Source of the DNA: Parapedobacter tibetensis
GTDB taxonomy: Bacteria; Bacteroidota; Bacteroidia; Sphingobacteriales; Sphingobacteriaceae
Length of the DNA: 64,000 nucleotides
Direction: 5' to 3'
NCBI RefSeq assembly: GCF_024704835.1
Contig: NZ_JAMXBE010000006.1
Coordinates: forward strand, 62,514 to 126,513
Shown: positions 27,163-35,160 of the stretch, one piece after another
How the letters are laid out: each line of letters opens with the position of its first letter
Position numbering within the stretch: position 1 is the stretch's first letter
Notes under the pieces: generated by a model
What the model was told of the DNA's origin: nothing
Databases searched by the model: none
What the model saw: only the letters and a program-made list of their open reading frames with translations
Position numbers and translations under genes: made by a program

Positions 27163-28515
27163 ATGAAAAATCCGGTTGATACAAGAAGAGATTTTATTAA
27201 AAAGGCAACAATTGGTACGGCTGCCCTATCACTAGGCGGTATACTCCCCGGTCTCAGTGCCAAAAGTTATGCCAATATCCTTGGTGCGAACGAACGTTTT
27301 CAAGTTGCCATAATGGGGGTCAATGCGCGCGGATTGGCACTGGCGAACAATTTTTCTGCACAGTCGAATTGTGAAGTTAGGTACGTTTGTGATGTGGATA
27401 ACCGGGCCGCTGAAAAGTGCATTTCCAGCGTAACAAAAATTCAACAGAAGAAACCCCAAGCGCAGCCTGACTTTAGGAAAGCACTGGAAGACAAGGAGGT
27501 GGATGCATTGATTGTTGCCACCCCGGATCACTGGCATGCACCCGCCGCTATTTTGGCTTCCAAAGCGGGCAAGCATGTTTACCTGGAGAAGCCTTGCAGC
27601 CATAATCCCAATGAAGGTGAACTATTGGTCGCAGTGCAAAAGAAGTACAACAACATCATCCAGATGGGCAATCAGCGCAGATCGTGGCCCAATGTTGTGC
27701 AAGCGATCCATGAGCTCCACAATGGAATTATCGGCAAACCCTATTTTGCTAAAACTTGGTATTCCAACAATAGGCCTTCAATAGGCATAGGCAAAAAAGC
27801 TGCTGTGCCTTCTTGGCTGGATTTCGATCTTTGGCAAGGACCGGCACCGCGAATGGCTTACAAAGACAACCTCATCCATTACAATTGGCATTGGTTTTGG
27901 CATTGGGGTACGGGCGAGGCGTTGAACAATGGTACCCATATGGTAGATCTTGCTCGTTGGGGCCTTCAAGTAGATTACCCCACAAAAGTAACTTCAGCTG
28001 GGGGACGATACCGTTACCAAGATGACTGGGAAGCCCCAGATACGCAGGTCATCAATTTGGAATTTGCGGATAAAAGCCTCATCACTTGGGAAGGACGCAG
28101 TTGTAATAGCCAAACTACAGATGGATCGAGCGTAGGGGTTCTCTTTTATGGAGAAAATGGCGCTTTGCAAATCGATGGAGGGAATGCGTACAAAGTTTTC
28201 GACCTCAAAAATAACCTGATAAAAGAGGTTAAAAATGATGTCACGATTGATGCACGCAACCTCACTAGCCCTTCCCAAGCACTGGATGCTATCCATATCC
28301 AGAATTTCTTTGATGGTATCAAAAATGGAAGCCAATTAAATGCAGACATCGTTAGTGGGCATATCAGCACCCTATTGGTACAGTTGGGTAATATCGCGCA
28401 ACGTAGCGGGGGATTGTTAAATACGGATCCTTCAAATGGCCATATTTTGAACAACCAAGAAGCACTGAAATATTGGAGCAGGGAATATGAACCGGGATGG
28501 GCGCCGACCGCATAG
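27163..28515 (+). CDS. Tat-exported Gfo/Idh/MocA-family oxidoreductase
   Basis: A 450-residue NAD(P)-dependent oxidoreductase. The start MKNPVDTRRDFIKKATIG is a Tat signal (R8, R9, F11). The Rossmann part has FQVAIMGVNARGLALA and YVCDVDNRAAEK; the family's EKP is in HVYLEKPCSHNP, with NGTHMVDLARWGL further on, giving the catalytic His region. Export with a bound cofactor is the rule for the GH109-like and related Bacteroidota members, which may use NAD for redox-assisted glycoside cleavage. A role on GlcNAc-containing oligosaccharides is inferred from nagA/nagB just downstream. A broken relative with the same upstream region lies at 24157. The permease gene follows after 44 bp. Confidence 0.9.
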   Translation: MKNPVDTRRDFIKKATIGTAALSLGGILPGLSAKSYANILGANERFQVAIMGVNARGLALANNFSAQSNCEVRYVCDVDNRAAEKCISSVTKIQQKKPQAQPDFRKALEDKEVDALIVATPDHWHAPAAILASKAGKHVYLEKPCSHNPNEGELLVAVQKKYNNIIQMGNQRRSWPNVVQAIHELHNGIIGKPYFAKTWYSNNRPSIGIGKKAAVPSWLDFDLWQGPAPRMAYKDNLIHYNWHWFWHWGTGEALNNGTHMVDLARWGLQVDYPTKVTSAGGRYRYQDDWEAPDTQVINLEFADKSLITWEGRSCNSQTTDGSSVGVLFYGENGALQIDGGNAYKVFDLKNNLIKEVKNDVTIDARNLTSPSQALDAIHIQNFFDGIKNGSQLNADIVSGHISTLLVQLGNIAQRSGGLLNTDPSNGHILNNQEALKYWSREYEPGWAPTA

Positions 28516-28559
28516 CATAACCGACGGAATATCCATTATATCCCTTAATTAAATTACAA

Positions 28560-29885
28560 ATGAAAAAAGCTACCGCTATGGTTAGCGTAGACTCGCTTTC
28601 AAAAAGAGACACTACGGTATCCATCATTATCATCGGAATCCTGTTCTTTATATTTGGTTTCCTCTCATGGATCAATGCCATCCTGATCCCTTATTTCAAG
28701 ATTGCTTGTGAGCTCACGCATTTTCAATCCTATTTGGTTGCGTTCGCTTTTTACATTGCCTATTTCGTAATGTCTGTCCCCTCCTCATACCTGCTTAAGG
28801 CGATTGGTTTCAAAAAGGGGATGATGGTGGGTTTTATGGCCTTAGCACTGGGAGCATTCATCTTCATCCCTGCGGCCATGACCCGAACTTATGAAATATT
28901 CTTAGCCGGCTTATTCACCATTGGGGTCGGTTTGGCCATCCTGCAGACCGCAGCCAATCCCTACATCACCATATTGGGGCCCAAGGAACGTGCCGCTCAG
29001 CGCATCAGCATCATGGGTATCTGCAATAAGTTTGCTGGGATCGTTGCCCCATTATTATTTGCTGCGGCCGTATTGCGCCCTACGGACCAGGCCATGTTTG
29101 ATAGTCTGGCTGGCATGACCGAAACAGCAAGGGCCGCTGCACTGGATGAGCTGATCAGGCGCGTCATTATCCCCTATGCCGTAGTAGGCGCGTCATTACT
29201 GTTAATCGGTATCGGAGTCAGATATTCCCCACTTCCCGAACTAAATACGGAAAATGAAAGTGAAGAAGTTGCCGTTTCCAACAGCAGCAAGATGAGTATT
29301 TTCCAATTCCCACACTTAGTACTGGGAGCGGTGGCTATTTTTATCCATGTGGGTGCGCAAGTGATTTCCATTGATACCATCATCAATTATGCCGGTTCGA
29401 TGGGGATTTCATTGATAGATGCCAAAGTCTTCCCTTCATATACATTGTCTATGGCCATCGTGGGTTATTGCCTCGGCATTACCGTTATCCCCAGGTGGAT
29501 TAGCCAAACCAATGTCTTGCGATTGGTTACTGTCATGGGGATTGTACTTTCCTTGCTTATTGTCTTTGCCCGGGGAGAGGTTACTTTCCTGGGCCATACG
29601 GCCGATATATCCATTTGGTGCGTCGTATTGCTCGGAATCCCTAATTCATTGACATGGGCCGGTATCTGGCCCCTTGCTTTGGATGGTTTAGGGCGGTTTA
29701 CCAAAGTAGGTGCATCCTTGATGATTATGGGACTTTGTGGAAATGCGATTATGCCCTTGTTATATGGCTATTTTGCTGATTTACATGGATTACGACAGGC
29801 CTATTGGGTGCTGTTTCCTTGTTATTTATACCTCATTTACTATGCATTCTATGGCCATAAGATTCGGCGTTGGTCATTGAATTAA
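28560..29885 (+). CDS. nagP: Sugar MFS permease, NagP/GluP/FucP type
   Basis: A 441-residue, 12-helix major facilitator of the FucP/GluP group: FFIFGFLSWINAILIPYFK in the first helix, FVMSVPSSYLLKAIGFKKG in the TM2-TM3 region, and GLAILQTAANPYITILGPKE, a signature of this group. NagP-type members import GlcNAc across the inner membrane in Bacteroidota and Shewanella. The gene lies between the Gfo/Idh/MocA oxidoreductase and nagA, which makes GlcNAc the likely cargo. A GlcNAc kinase would be needed before NagA acts, and none is present in the window. The name nagP rests on context, and other hexoses remain possible. Confidence 0.8.
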   Translation: MKKATAMVSVDSLSKRDTTVSIIIIGILFFIFGFLSWINAILIPYFKIACELTHFQSYLVAFAFYIAYFVMSVPSSYLLKAIGFKKGMMVGFMALALGAFIFIPAAMTRTYEIFLAGLFTIGVGLAILQTAANPYITILGPKERAAQRISIMGICNKFAGIVAPLLFAAAVLRPTDQAMFDSLAGMTETARAAALDELIRRVIIPYAVVGASLLLIGIGVRYSPLPELNTENESEEVAVSNSSKMSIFQFPHLVLGAVAIFIHVGAQVISIDTIINYAGSMGISLIDAKVFPSYTLSMAIVGYCLGITVIPRWISQTNVLRLVTVMGIVLSLLIVFARGEVTFLGHTADISIWCVVLLGIPNSLTWAGIWPLALDGLGRFTKVGASLMIMGLCGNAIMPLLYGYFADLHGLRQAYWVLFPCYLYLIYYAFYGHKIRRWSLN

Positions 29886-29907
29886 AAGCTGTTAAAACGA
29901 AAAATAG

Positions 29908-31122
29908 ATGTCGGAAAGAAAAATAAAAATTGTGAATGGAACGGTGATTACACCGTATCGAATGATTAAGAATGGTTCGGTGTTGATTACCAATGGCGTC
30001 ATCACTGCAATAAATGATGCAGACATTACGGCAGCCGACGCGATAGCGATCGATGCTAGGGGACAATATATAGCGCCAGGTTTCATCGATATCCATGTAC
30101 ATGGCGGTGGCGGCCATGATTTTATGGATGGTTCTGTGGCGGGATTTTTAAAAATAGCTGAAACCCATGCGCACTACGGCACTACAGCGATGGTACCCAC
30201 TACACTGACCAGCGATAAAGGGTCGCTGCTCGATACGTTGGAAGTTTATGAAAAAGCACATCGGTTAAACAATGTTGGATCCCGTTTCTTGGGGATGCAT
30301 ATAGAAGGTCCGTATTTTTCCCTAAAACAACGTGGTGCCCAGGATGCGCGTTATATCCGGGACCCTGATCCTGCAGAGTATATGGAGATTTTAGAGGCTT
30401 CTTCTTCCATCGTGCGTTGGAGTGCTGCTCCTGAGAAAGCGGGCGCCATTCAATTCGGTCGCGTATTGCGTGATCGGGGGATTTTAGCTTCCGTTGCCCA
30501 TACCGACGCGGTTTATGATGACATGATAGAAGCGTTTGAAAATGGCTATACCTTGGCCACCCATTTATATTCCGCTATGTCTGGCGTATCGCGTAGGAAT
30601 GCGTTTCGATATGGGGGCGCGGTAGAAAGTGCTTTCCTTATCGATGAAATGGACGTTGAAATCATTGCTGATGGCAAACATCTTCCTGCAGAGTTGCTCA
30701 AACTGGTCTACAAAATCAAAGGCCCTGATCGGACAGCCTTGATTACTGATGCGATGCGGGCAGCGGCCATGCCATCGGGGAAAAGTGTATTGGGTAGCCT
30801 GCACGATGGTACAGAAGTGCTCGTGGAGGATGGTGTGGCAAAGATGCCCGATCGAAAGGCATTTGCTGGAAGTGTGGCCACGGCCAATCAATTGGTGCAT
30901 AATATGGTCGATATGGCTGATATTCCATTGATTGATGCGGTGCGGATGGCCACGGCCACTCCGGCCCGCATCATGGGTTTGGGCAGTCAGATGGGCGGCA
31001 TAGCGGTGGGTAAGCAAGCGGACATCGTCATCTTTGACAAGCATATAAATATACATACCACCATGGTAGGCGGTTCCGTAGTTTACCAACGGGAACAAAC
31101 AACATGGAAAGAAACTATTTAG
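29908..31122 (+). CDS. nagA: N-acetylglucosamine-6-phosphate deacetylase
   Basis: A 404-residue cytosolic amidohydrolase that removes acetate from GlcNAc-6-phosphate. GFIDIHVHGGGGHDFMDG near residue 55 carries the family HxHGG motif; GMHIEGPYFSLKQRGAQD carries the metal-binding Glu; SVAHTDAVYDDM and ATHLYSAMSG carry the metal His residues, and LITDAMRAAAMP the catalytic Asp. The length is normal for NagA. The gene starts 22 bp after the permease and ends 13 bp before nagB, so the three are one transcript. Confidence 0.95.
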   Translation: MSERKIKIVNGTVITPYRMIKNGSVLITNGVITAINDADITAADAIAIDARGQYIAPGFIDIHVHGGGGHDFMDGSVAGFLKIAETHAHYGTTAMVPTTLTSDKGSLLDTLEVYEKAHRLNNVGSRFLGMHIEGPYFSLKQRGAQDARYIRDPDPAEYMEILEASSSIVRWSAAPEKAGAIQFGRVLRDRGILASVAHTDAVYDDMIEAFENGYTLATHLYSAMSGVSRRNAFRYGGAVESAFLIDEMDVEIIADGKHLPAELLKLVYKIKGPDRTALITDAMRAAAMPSGKSVLGSLHDGTEVLVEDGVAKMPDRKAFAGSVATANQLVHNMVDMADIPLIDAVRMATATPARIMGLGSQMGGIAVGKQADIVIFDKHINIHTTMVGGSVVYQREQTTWKETI

Positions 31123-31135
31123 CACGTTAGTAAAA

Positions 31136-31936
31136 ATGTCTCACATATCAAGTAAAGCAATTCAAGAGCGAAAAGTTGATTCATTAGTGGTCAAGGAATA
31201 TGCTAATCGTATGGAATTGGGAGATGCAGCTGCTAGGGCAGTCATCGATACCATAAACCAACTCCTTGAGCATCGACAAACGGTGAATATCGTATTTGCT
31301 GCTGCGCCATCCCAAAATGAATTTTTGGAAGCATTGATACTGGCCGATGAAGTTGACTGGTCACGGATTAACGCATTCCATATGGACGAGTATATTGGAC
31401 TGGCGGAAAGTGCCCCCCAAGGGTTTGGGAATTTTCTGAAGGAACGAATTTTCGCAAAGGTCCCATTCCATTCAGTACATTATCTCGACGGCAATAACCC
31501 AGATCCTCAAAAGGAGTGCTTGCGTTATGCAGACCTGTTGGATAAATATCCCACAGATATTGTTTGCATGGGAATAGGGGAGAATAGCCATATTGCATTC
31601 AATGATCCACATGTGGCCGATTTCAACGACCCTGAGCCAGTGAAAATCGTGGATCTCGACCTGGAATGCAGGCAGCAGCAGGTGAATGATGGGTGTTTCG
31701 CGGCCCTTAAGGAAGTGCCATCCTACGCATTGACATTGACGATTCCCACGTTGCTCGGTGCCCAGTATATCTTCTGCATGGTGCCGGGAAGCAATAAGGC
31801 TAAGGCAGTACGTCATACCCTAGAAGAAGCGGTCAACCCGGTTTATCCTTCGACTATTTTAAGGAGGCATCCACAGGCCGTTTTGTTTATAGATAAGGAT
31901 AGCGGAGCGTTGTTGGAAAGTCATACAAATTTATAA
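31136..31936 (+). CDS. nagB: Glucosamine-6-phosphate deaminase
   Basis: A 266-residue NagB-type isomerase/deaminase that turns glucosamine-6-phosphate into fructose-6-phosphate and ammonia. RINAFHMDEYIGL and VCMGIGENSHIAFNDP are the family's substrate-binding and catalytic signatures (Asp of FHMDEY; His of GENSHIAFND). TLTIPTLLGAQYIFCMVPGSNKAKAV is the conserved C-terminal strand and loop. Together with nagA and the permease it takes GlcNAc into glycolysis. The gene is followed by a small inverted-repeat element and not by another catabolic gene. Confidence 0.95.
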   Translation: MSHISSKAIQERKVDSLVVKEYANRMELGDAAARAVIDTINQLLEHRQTVNIVFAAAPSQNEFLEALILADEVDWSRINAFHMDEYIGLAESAPQGFGNFLKERIFAKVPFHSVHYLDGNNPDPQKECLRYADLLDKYPTDIVCMGIGENSHIAFNDPHVADFNDPEPVKIVDLDLECRQQQVNDGCFAALKEVPSYALTLTIPTLLGAQYIFCMVPGSNKAKAVRHTLEEAVNPVYPSTILRRHPQAVLFIDKDSGALLESHTNL

Positions 31937-31940
31937 CGGA

Positions 31941-32135
31941 TGGGTGCATTTCATATTGTCGCTTTTGACAACATCTTTCTGGCGTCATTGGTAGGCTGTG
32001 TCGGGTCGAGCGAGCCGAGGCAATCTTCGTCAGGGTTAGATTGGTTTCCTTCGGAGCTGCTTCGCGGTCACTCCATCGCTTATGCCTCCCGCGCTGGTTC
32101 GCAAAGACGAAGAACGACAATTTGGAATGCATCCT
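31941..32135. repeat. Roughly 195-bp element with imperfect inverted ends (MITE- or intergenic-repeat-like)
   Basis: TGCATTTCATATTGTCG (31945-31961) pairs with CGACAATTTGGAATGCA (32115-32131) at 15 of 17 positions. Inside, GAGGCAATCTT and AGATTGG, with CGTCATTG near the left and CGCAAAGACG near the right, recall the CGTCATTGCGAG..AGCAATCT intergenic repeats common in Sphingobacteria. No gene is encoded. It lies between nagB and the msrA promoter and could act as a transcription end for the nag operon. Confidence 0.5.
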
Positions 32136-32142
32136 AGCGAAC

Positions 32143-32173
32143 TTGTATATAAAAGCAAGTTTAGCTAAGTTTG
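32143..32173 (+). promoter_or_regulatory. Bacteroidota-type promoter of msrA
   Basis: TTG at 32143-32145 and TAAGTTTG at 32166-32173, with 20 bp between, match the -33 (TTTG/TTG) and -7 (TAnnTTTG) boxes. Transcription would begin around 32180, about 35 bp before the msrA start. The -33 box abuts the inverted-repeat element. Confidence 0.6.
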
Positions 32174-32213
32174 TACCAGTCGAAGCTGGTAGCTGACGGC
32201 TGATAGCTGAAAA

Positions 32214-32732
32214 ATGATGATAGCAACATTCGGCGGAGGATGCTTCTGGTGTACAGAGGTGATTTTCCAACAATTGGAAGGTGTGAACCGTGTACAGCCC
32301 GGCTATATGGGTGGCGCGCGCGCGAACCCAACGTATGAACAAGTTTGTACGGGGGCCACGGGGCATGCGGAGGTGACACAGATTGAATACGATGAAACGA
32401 TATTGCCCTACAGGGAATTGCTGGCTGTCTTTTTCAAGACGCATGACCCCACCACGTTAAACAGGCAGGGCAATGATGTAGGGACGCAATACCGTTCGGT
32501 CATCTTTTACCATGATGAACAGCAGCATACCGAGGCGAAAGAATTTGTGAAGCAATTGGAAGCGAATAACGTATATGACGATCCGATTGTGACCGAGATC
32601 TCTCCGGCGCAGCCATTTTATGTGGCCGAAAACTACCACCATGATTATTTCAACAACAACCCTCAAAATCCGTATTGCGCAGCGGTAATTGCACCGAAAT
32701 TACAAAAGTTTTTGAATGCATCGGGAAGTTGA
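32214..32732 (+). CDS. msrA: Peptide-methionine (S)-S-oxide reductase MsrA
   Basis: A 172-residue MsrA. ATFGGGCFWCTEVIF at the N-terminus holds the catalytic Cys of the GCFWC motif; GYMGGARANPTYEQVCTGATGH and FFKTHDPTTLNRQGNDVGTQYRS are further family signatures. The Glu in EVTQIEYDE is the expected proton donor. There is no signal peptide, so it repairs oxidised methionine in the cytosol. Both ATG codons at 32214 and 32217 are possible. The gene is a single unit between the nag operon and the convergent cupin gene, which ends only 14 bp away. Confidence 0.95.
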   Translation: MMIATFGGGCFWCTEVIFQQLEGVNRVQPGYMGGARANPTYEQVCTGATGHAEVTQIEYDETILPYRELLAVFFKTHDPTTLNRQGNDVGTQYRSVIFYHDEQQHTEAKEFVKQLEANNVYDDPIVTEISPAQPFYVAENYHHDYFNNNPQNPYCAAVIAPKLQKFLNASGS

Positions 32733-32746
32733 GCGTCACGTTAATT

Positions 32747-33610
32747 TCAAGTTGAAGTAATCCTATTTGCACGCCGATGTGCCCATTGCTCCTTGAAATC
32801 CAGCCATTTTTGACCCTTTATTTTACGCATGGCATTGTCAATATTCCGCATTACAAAGACGTTGTAGAGCATGTTTGCAAAACGTTTGGGTGTTCTGGGC
32901 AGGGCTCGCAACGTCATAGAGAACCCTCCATCGAGGTAGGTGATGTAATGCCACCACCCACTCGGTATATAAAGCGCATCACCGTGTTTCATATATACCT
33001 CAAACCCCTGGGCGTGACCTAACGCGGGATATCGCTCGAAATCCGGATTGTCCATATCAATTTTGTCAATATTATGGATGGAAAGAGGAACCTTATAAAG
33101 GTTTTTGCTTTGGTTTGGGCCAAAGAGGACAACCCGTTTGTTACCCTCAAAATGGATATGCAAATTATCTGGCAGGTCGATATCGTAATGTGCAAAAACC
33201 TTGGACTGCCCACCACCAAAAAACAGGGCCGGCAGTCTTTTGAAAAATTTCAGCCCGATATCCGGATATTCGAATTCCTCCAATAGGTCTGGGCAATGAT
33301 CCTTGATGGTATAGAAAAAAATCCTGAGGTCAGTGGGTTCGCTCTTAATCAGATCGATGTACTTCCCGAAATTCATCTTCATCACTGGCTCGTACACACT
33401 TTCTTTTCCTTGGGCGGGTTTGTTGTCATATAGCGGTACGGTTTGATCTCCCGCCAAGGATTTGATATGGTTGAGTGTCCATTTTCCGTTCCATGTATCA
33501 GTAAGGTTCTCAATAAGCACAGGTTGCTGTGGTCGGTAGTAGCGACTTATAAAATCCGCTTTAGTGACTTTTTGTATGCGTTCTAATTGCCTCAGGTCAA
33601 ACGTTGCCAT
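32747..33610 (-). CDS. JmjC-type cupin oxygenase-like protein of the polyene cluster
   Basis: A 287-residue cupin with JmjC features. FAHYDIDLPDNLHIHFEG holds the HxD pair (His141, Asp143), and PSGWWHYI the third ligand (His221). LRIFFYTIKD and VLFGPNQSKNLY are the usual flanking strands. Such proteins bind iron and 2-oxoglutarate and hydroxylate proteins or small molecules. The start overlaps the end of the oxidoreductase gene by 19 bp, so it is the last gene of the minus-strand cluster. Cupin genes of this kind recur at the end of flexirubin-type clusters in Bacteroidota, where a tailoring hydroxylation is plausible but not shown here. Confidence 0.82.
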   Translation of the reverse strand: MATFDLRQLERIQKVTKADFISRYYRPQQPVLIENLTDTWNGKWTLNHIKSLAGDQTVPLYDNKPAQGKESVYEPVMKMNFGKYIDLIKSEPTDLRIFFYTIKDHCPDLLEEFEYPDIGLKFFKRLPALFFGGGQSKVFAHYDIDLPDNLHIHFEGNKRVVLFGPNQSKNLYKVPLSIHNIDKIDMDNPDFERYPALGHAQGFEVYMKHGDALYIPSGWWHYITYLDGGFSMTLRALPRTPKRFANMLYNVFVMRNIDNAMRKIKGQKWLDFKEQWAHRRANRITST

Positions 33611-35160
33611 AAGGGATCATTTGTAGTTAACGATTCGATTTGATTAGCCTTGTTGATTTTTCCCATAAGGTACTCCTTGCCTAAAAGCTCGGCACAGGTA
33701 AGCACGGCGCTGATAGTCACCCCAAGGATCCCATGCATGTTTACACTTTGCCCAGTGAGCAAAAGATTTTTGATTTTGGTACGGGGTGGCAAATAATTTT
33801 TCAAGGGATGATTGGCATCTTTTACAAAACCATACATGCCGCCGGTCTCACTGCCTATATAGTCGCGGTAGGTGAGTGGCGTAGATACATAAGTAGCATG
33901 GATATGCTCCCTTAGACCGGGGAATTTCTTTTCCAATTCCTGGAGCATGATTTCGGTCTTTTCTTGCTTGAACCGTTCATAGCCCTCTCCCCGATACTCG
34001 GTATCAGCCACTGTATTGCGGCTGTTTTCCCATGCTTTCACCTCATCGTAACGCATGTAGGTAAATACGGTCATACCATCCGCCCATTGGTCGTTATCAC
34101 TTTTGGCATTCATGGATACCATATAGCCTGCCGGCCAGTCCGCTGTGCGGTAATCGATGTTGCCCCATACGCTGGCTTCATCCTTGAAGTGATAGTAGTT
34201 TTTGTTGAGGTAAGGCATGCGCTGTGGTTCAAACACAATATACAGGCTGAACGACGACATGGTATTCTCCGCTTGCCGAATGTGGTTGACATATGACTTG
34301 CGTATCGGATAATTGCCTATGAGGTCGAGCGTCTTCTTTGGATCGATATTCGAAATGAAGGATGTCGCATGGTAGGTGCTTCCATCCAAGGTCGATATGG
34401 CACGGAGCAATCCATCTTCGACTTGAAATTTCACGACTTCCTTGTATTTCAATACTTTTCCCCCATGCTTACGTATTTCCCTGATGAGTAATTTGGCAAT
34501 CTGCCCACCGCCGTTGATGCATCGCCAAGCACTTTCAATATAGGAATTGATGGACAAGGCATGGACATAGAACGGTGTCTTGTCTTCCATACCAGCATAT
34601 AGAAGGTTTGTGCCGGCTAATACCGCCCTGAGTTTGGGATTGGAAGTACAGCTATTGATGACATCGCTTACCTTCAGGCCAAGGATGTCCTCGTTCCATT
34701 GGTAGGTGTCTTCGGCGTTGAGGCGGTATAACGGAAAGCTTTGACAGATTTCCTTCATCTTGCCATGGAATCTTTTAATACCTTCGTGCTCTTCTGGAAA
34801 ATATTGGCTGAGTTGGGCCACGAAATTTTCCCCGCCCTGCGCATACGGATATTCGTTGCTGTCATTATCGAAGGTCACCAAATCGAACCCATTCACATCC
34901 ATCCTTTTGAGACGAAGCCTATCGGCAATGCCGAGGTAATGGAAATATTGGTAAAGGTTTTGGCCAGTTTCCAAGCCGCCGATGTAGTGAACCCCGGTAT
35001 CGAAGATACACCGATCGCGTACAAAAGTTTGCAGGTTGCCTCCGTATTGGTTGTTTTTCTCTAATACCAATACATTGAAGCCTTCTTTAGCGAAGATGGT
35101 AGCACAGACGAGTCCACCCAATCCGCTGCCCATGACCACGATATCAAACGATTCCGGCAT
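33592..35160 (-). CDS. CrtI/retinol-saturase-type NAD(P)/FAD oxidoreductase
   Basis: A 522-residue flavoprotein. VVMGSGLGGLVCATIFAKEG at residues 8-27 is the dinucleotide-binding fold, followed by VLVLEKNNQYGGNLQTF, typical of phytoene desaturases and all-trans-retinol 13,14-reductases. The C-terminus LLLTGQSVNMHGILGVTISAV is the family's closing signature. In aryl-polyene and flexirubin clusters this enzyme is thought to act on the polyene chain. Its start overlaps the end of the MMPL fusion gene by 17 bp, and the cupin gene overlaps its own end, so translation is probably coupled. A small downstream part of the NAD-binding loop is normal; no defect seen. Confidence 0.88.
   Translation of the reverse strand: MPESFDIVVMGSGLGGLVCATIFAKEGFNVLVLEKNNQYGGNLQTFVRDRCIFDTGVHYIGGLETGQNLYQYFHYLGIADRLRLKRMDVNGFDLVTFDNDSNEYPYAQGGENFVAQLSQYFPEEHEGIKRFHGKMKEICQSFPLYRLNAEDTYQWNEDILGLKVSDVINSCTSNPKLRAVLAGTNLLYAGMEDKTPFYVHALSINSYIESAWRCINGGGQIAKLLIREIRKHGGKVLKYKEVVKFQVEDGLLRAISTLDGSTYHATSFISNIDPKKTLDLIGNYPIRKSYVNHIRQAENTMSSFSLYIVFEPQRMPYLNKNYYHFKDEASVWGNIDYRTADWPAGYMVSMNAKSDNDQWADGMTVFTYMRYDEVKAWENSRNTVADTEYRGEGYERFKQEKTEIMLQELEKKFPGLREHIHATYVSTPLTYRDYIGSETGGMYGFVKDANHPLKNYLPPRTKIKNLLLTGQSVNMHGILGVTISAVLTCAELLGKEYLMGKINKANQIESLTTNDPLWQRLT

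Noticed and set aside
32019-32045. CAATCT/AGATTG segments as a terminator of nagB
   Set aside because: They sit inside the larger inverted-repeat element and do not form a compact hairpin with a T run, so I described only the element.
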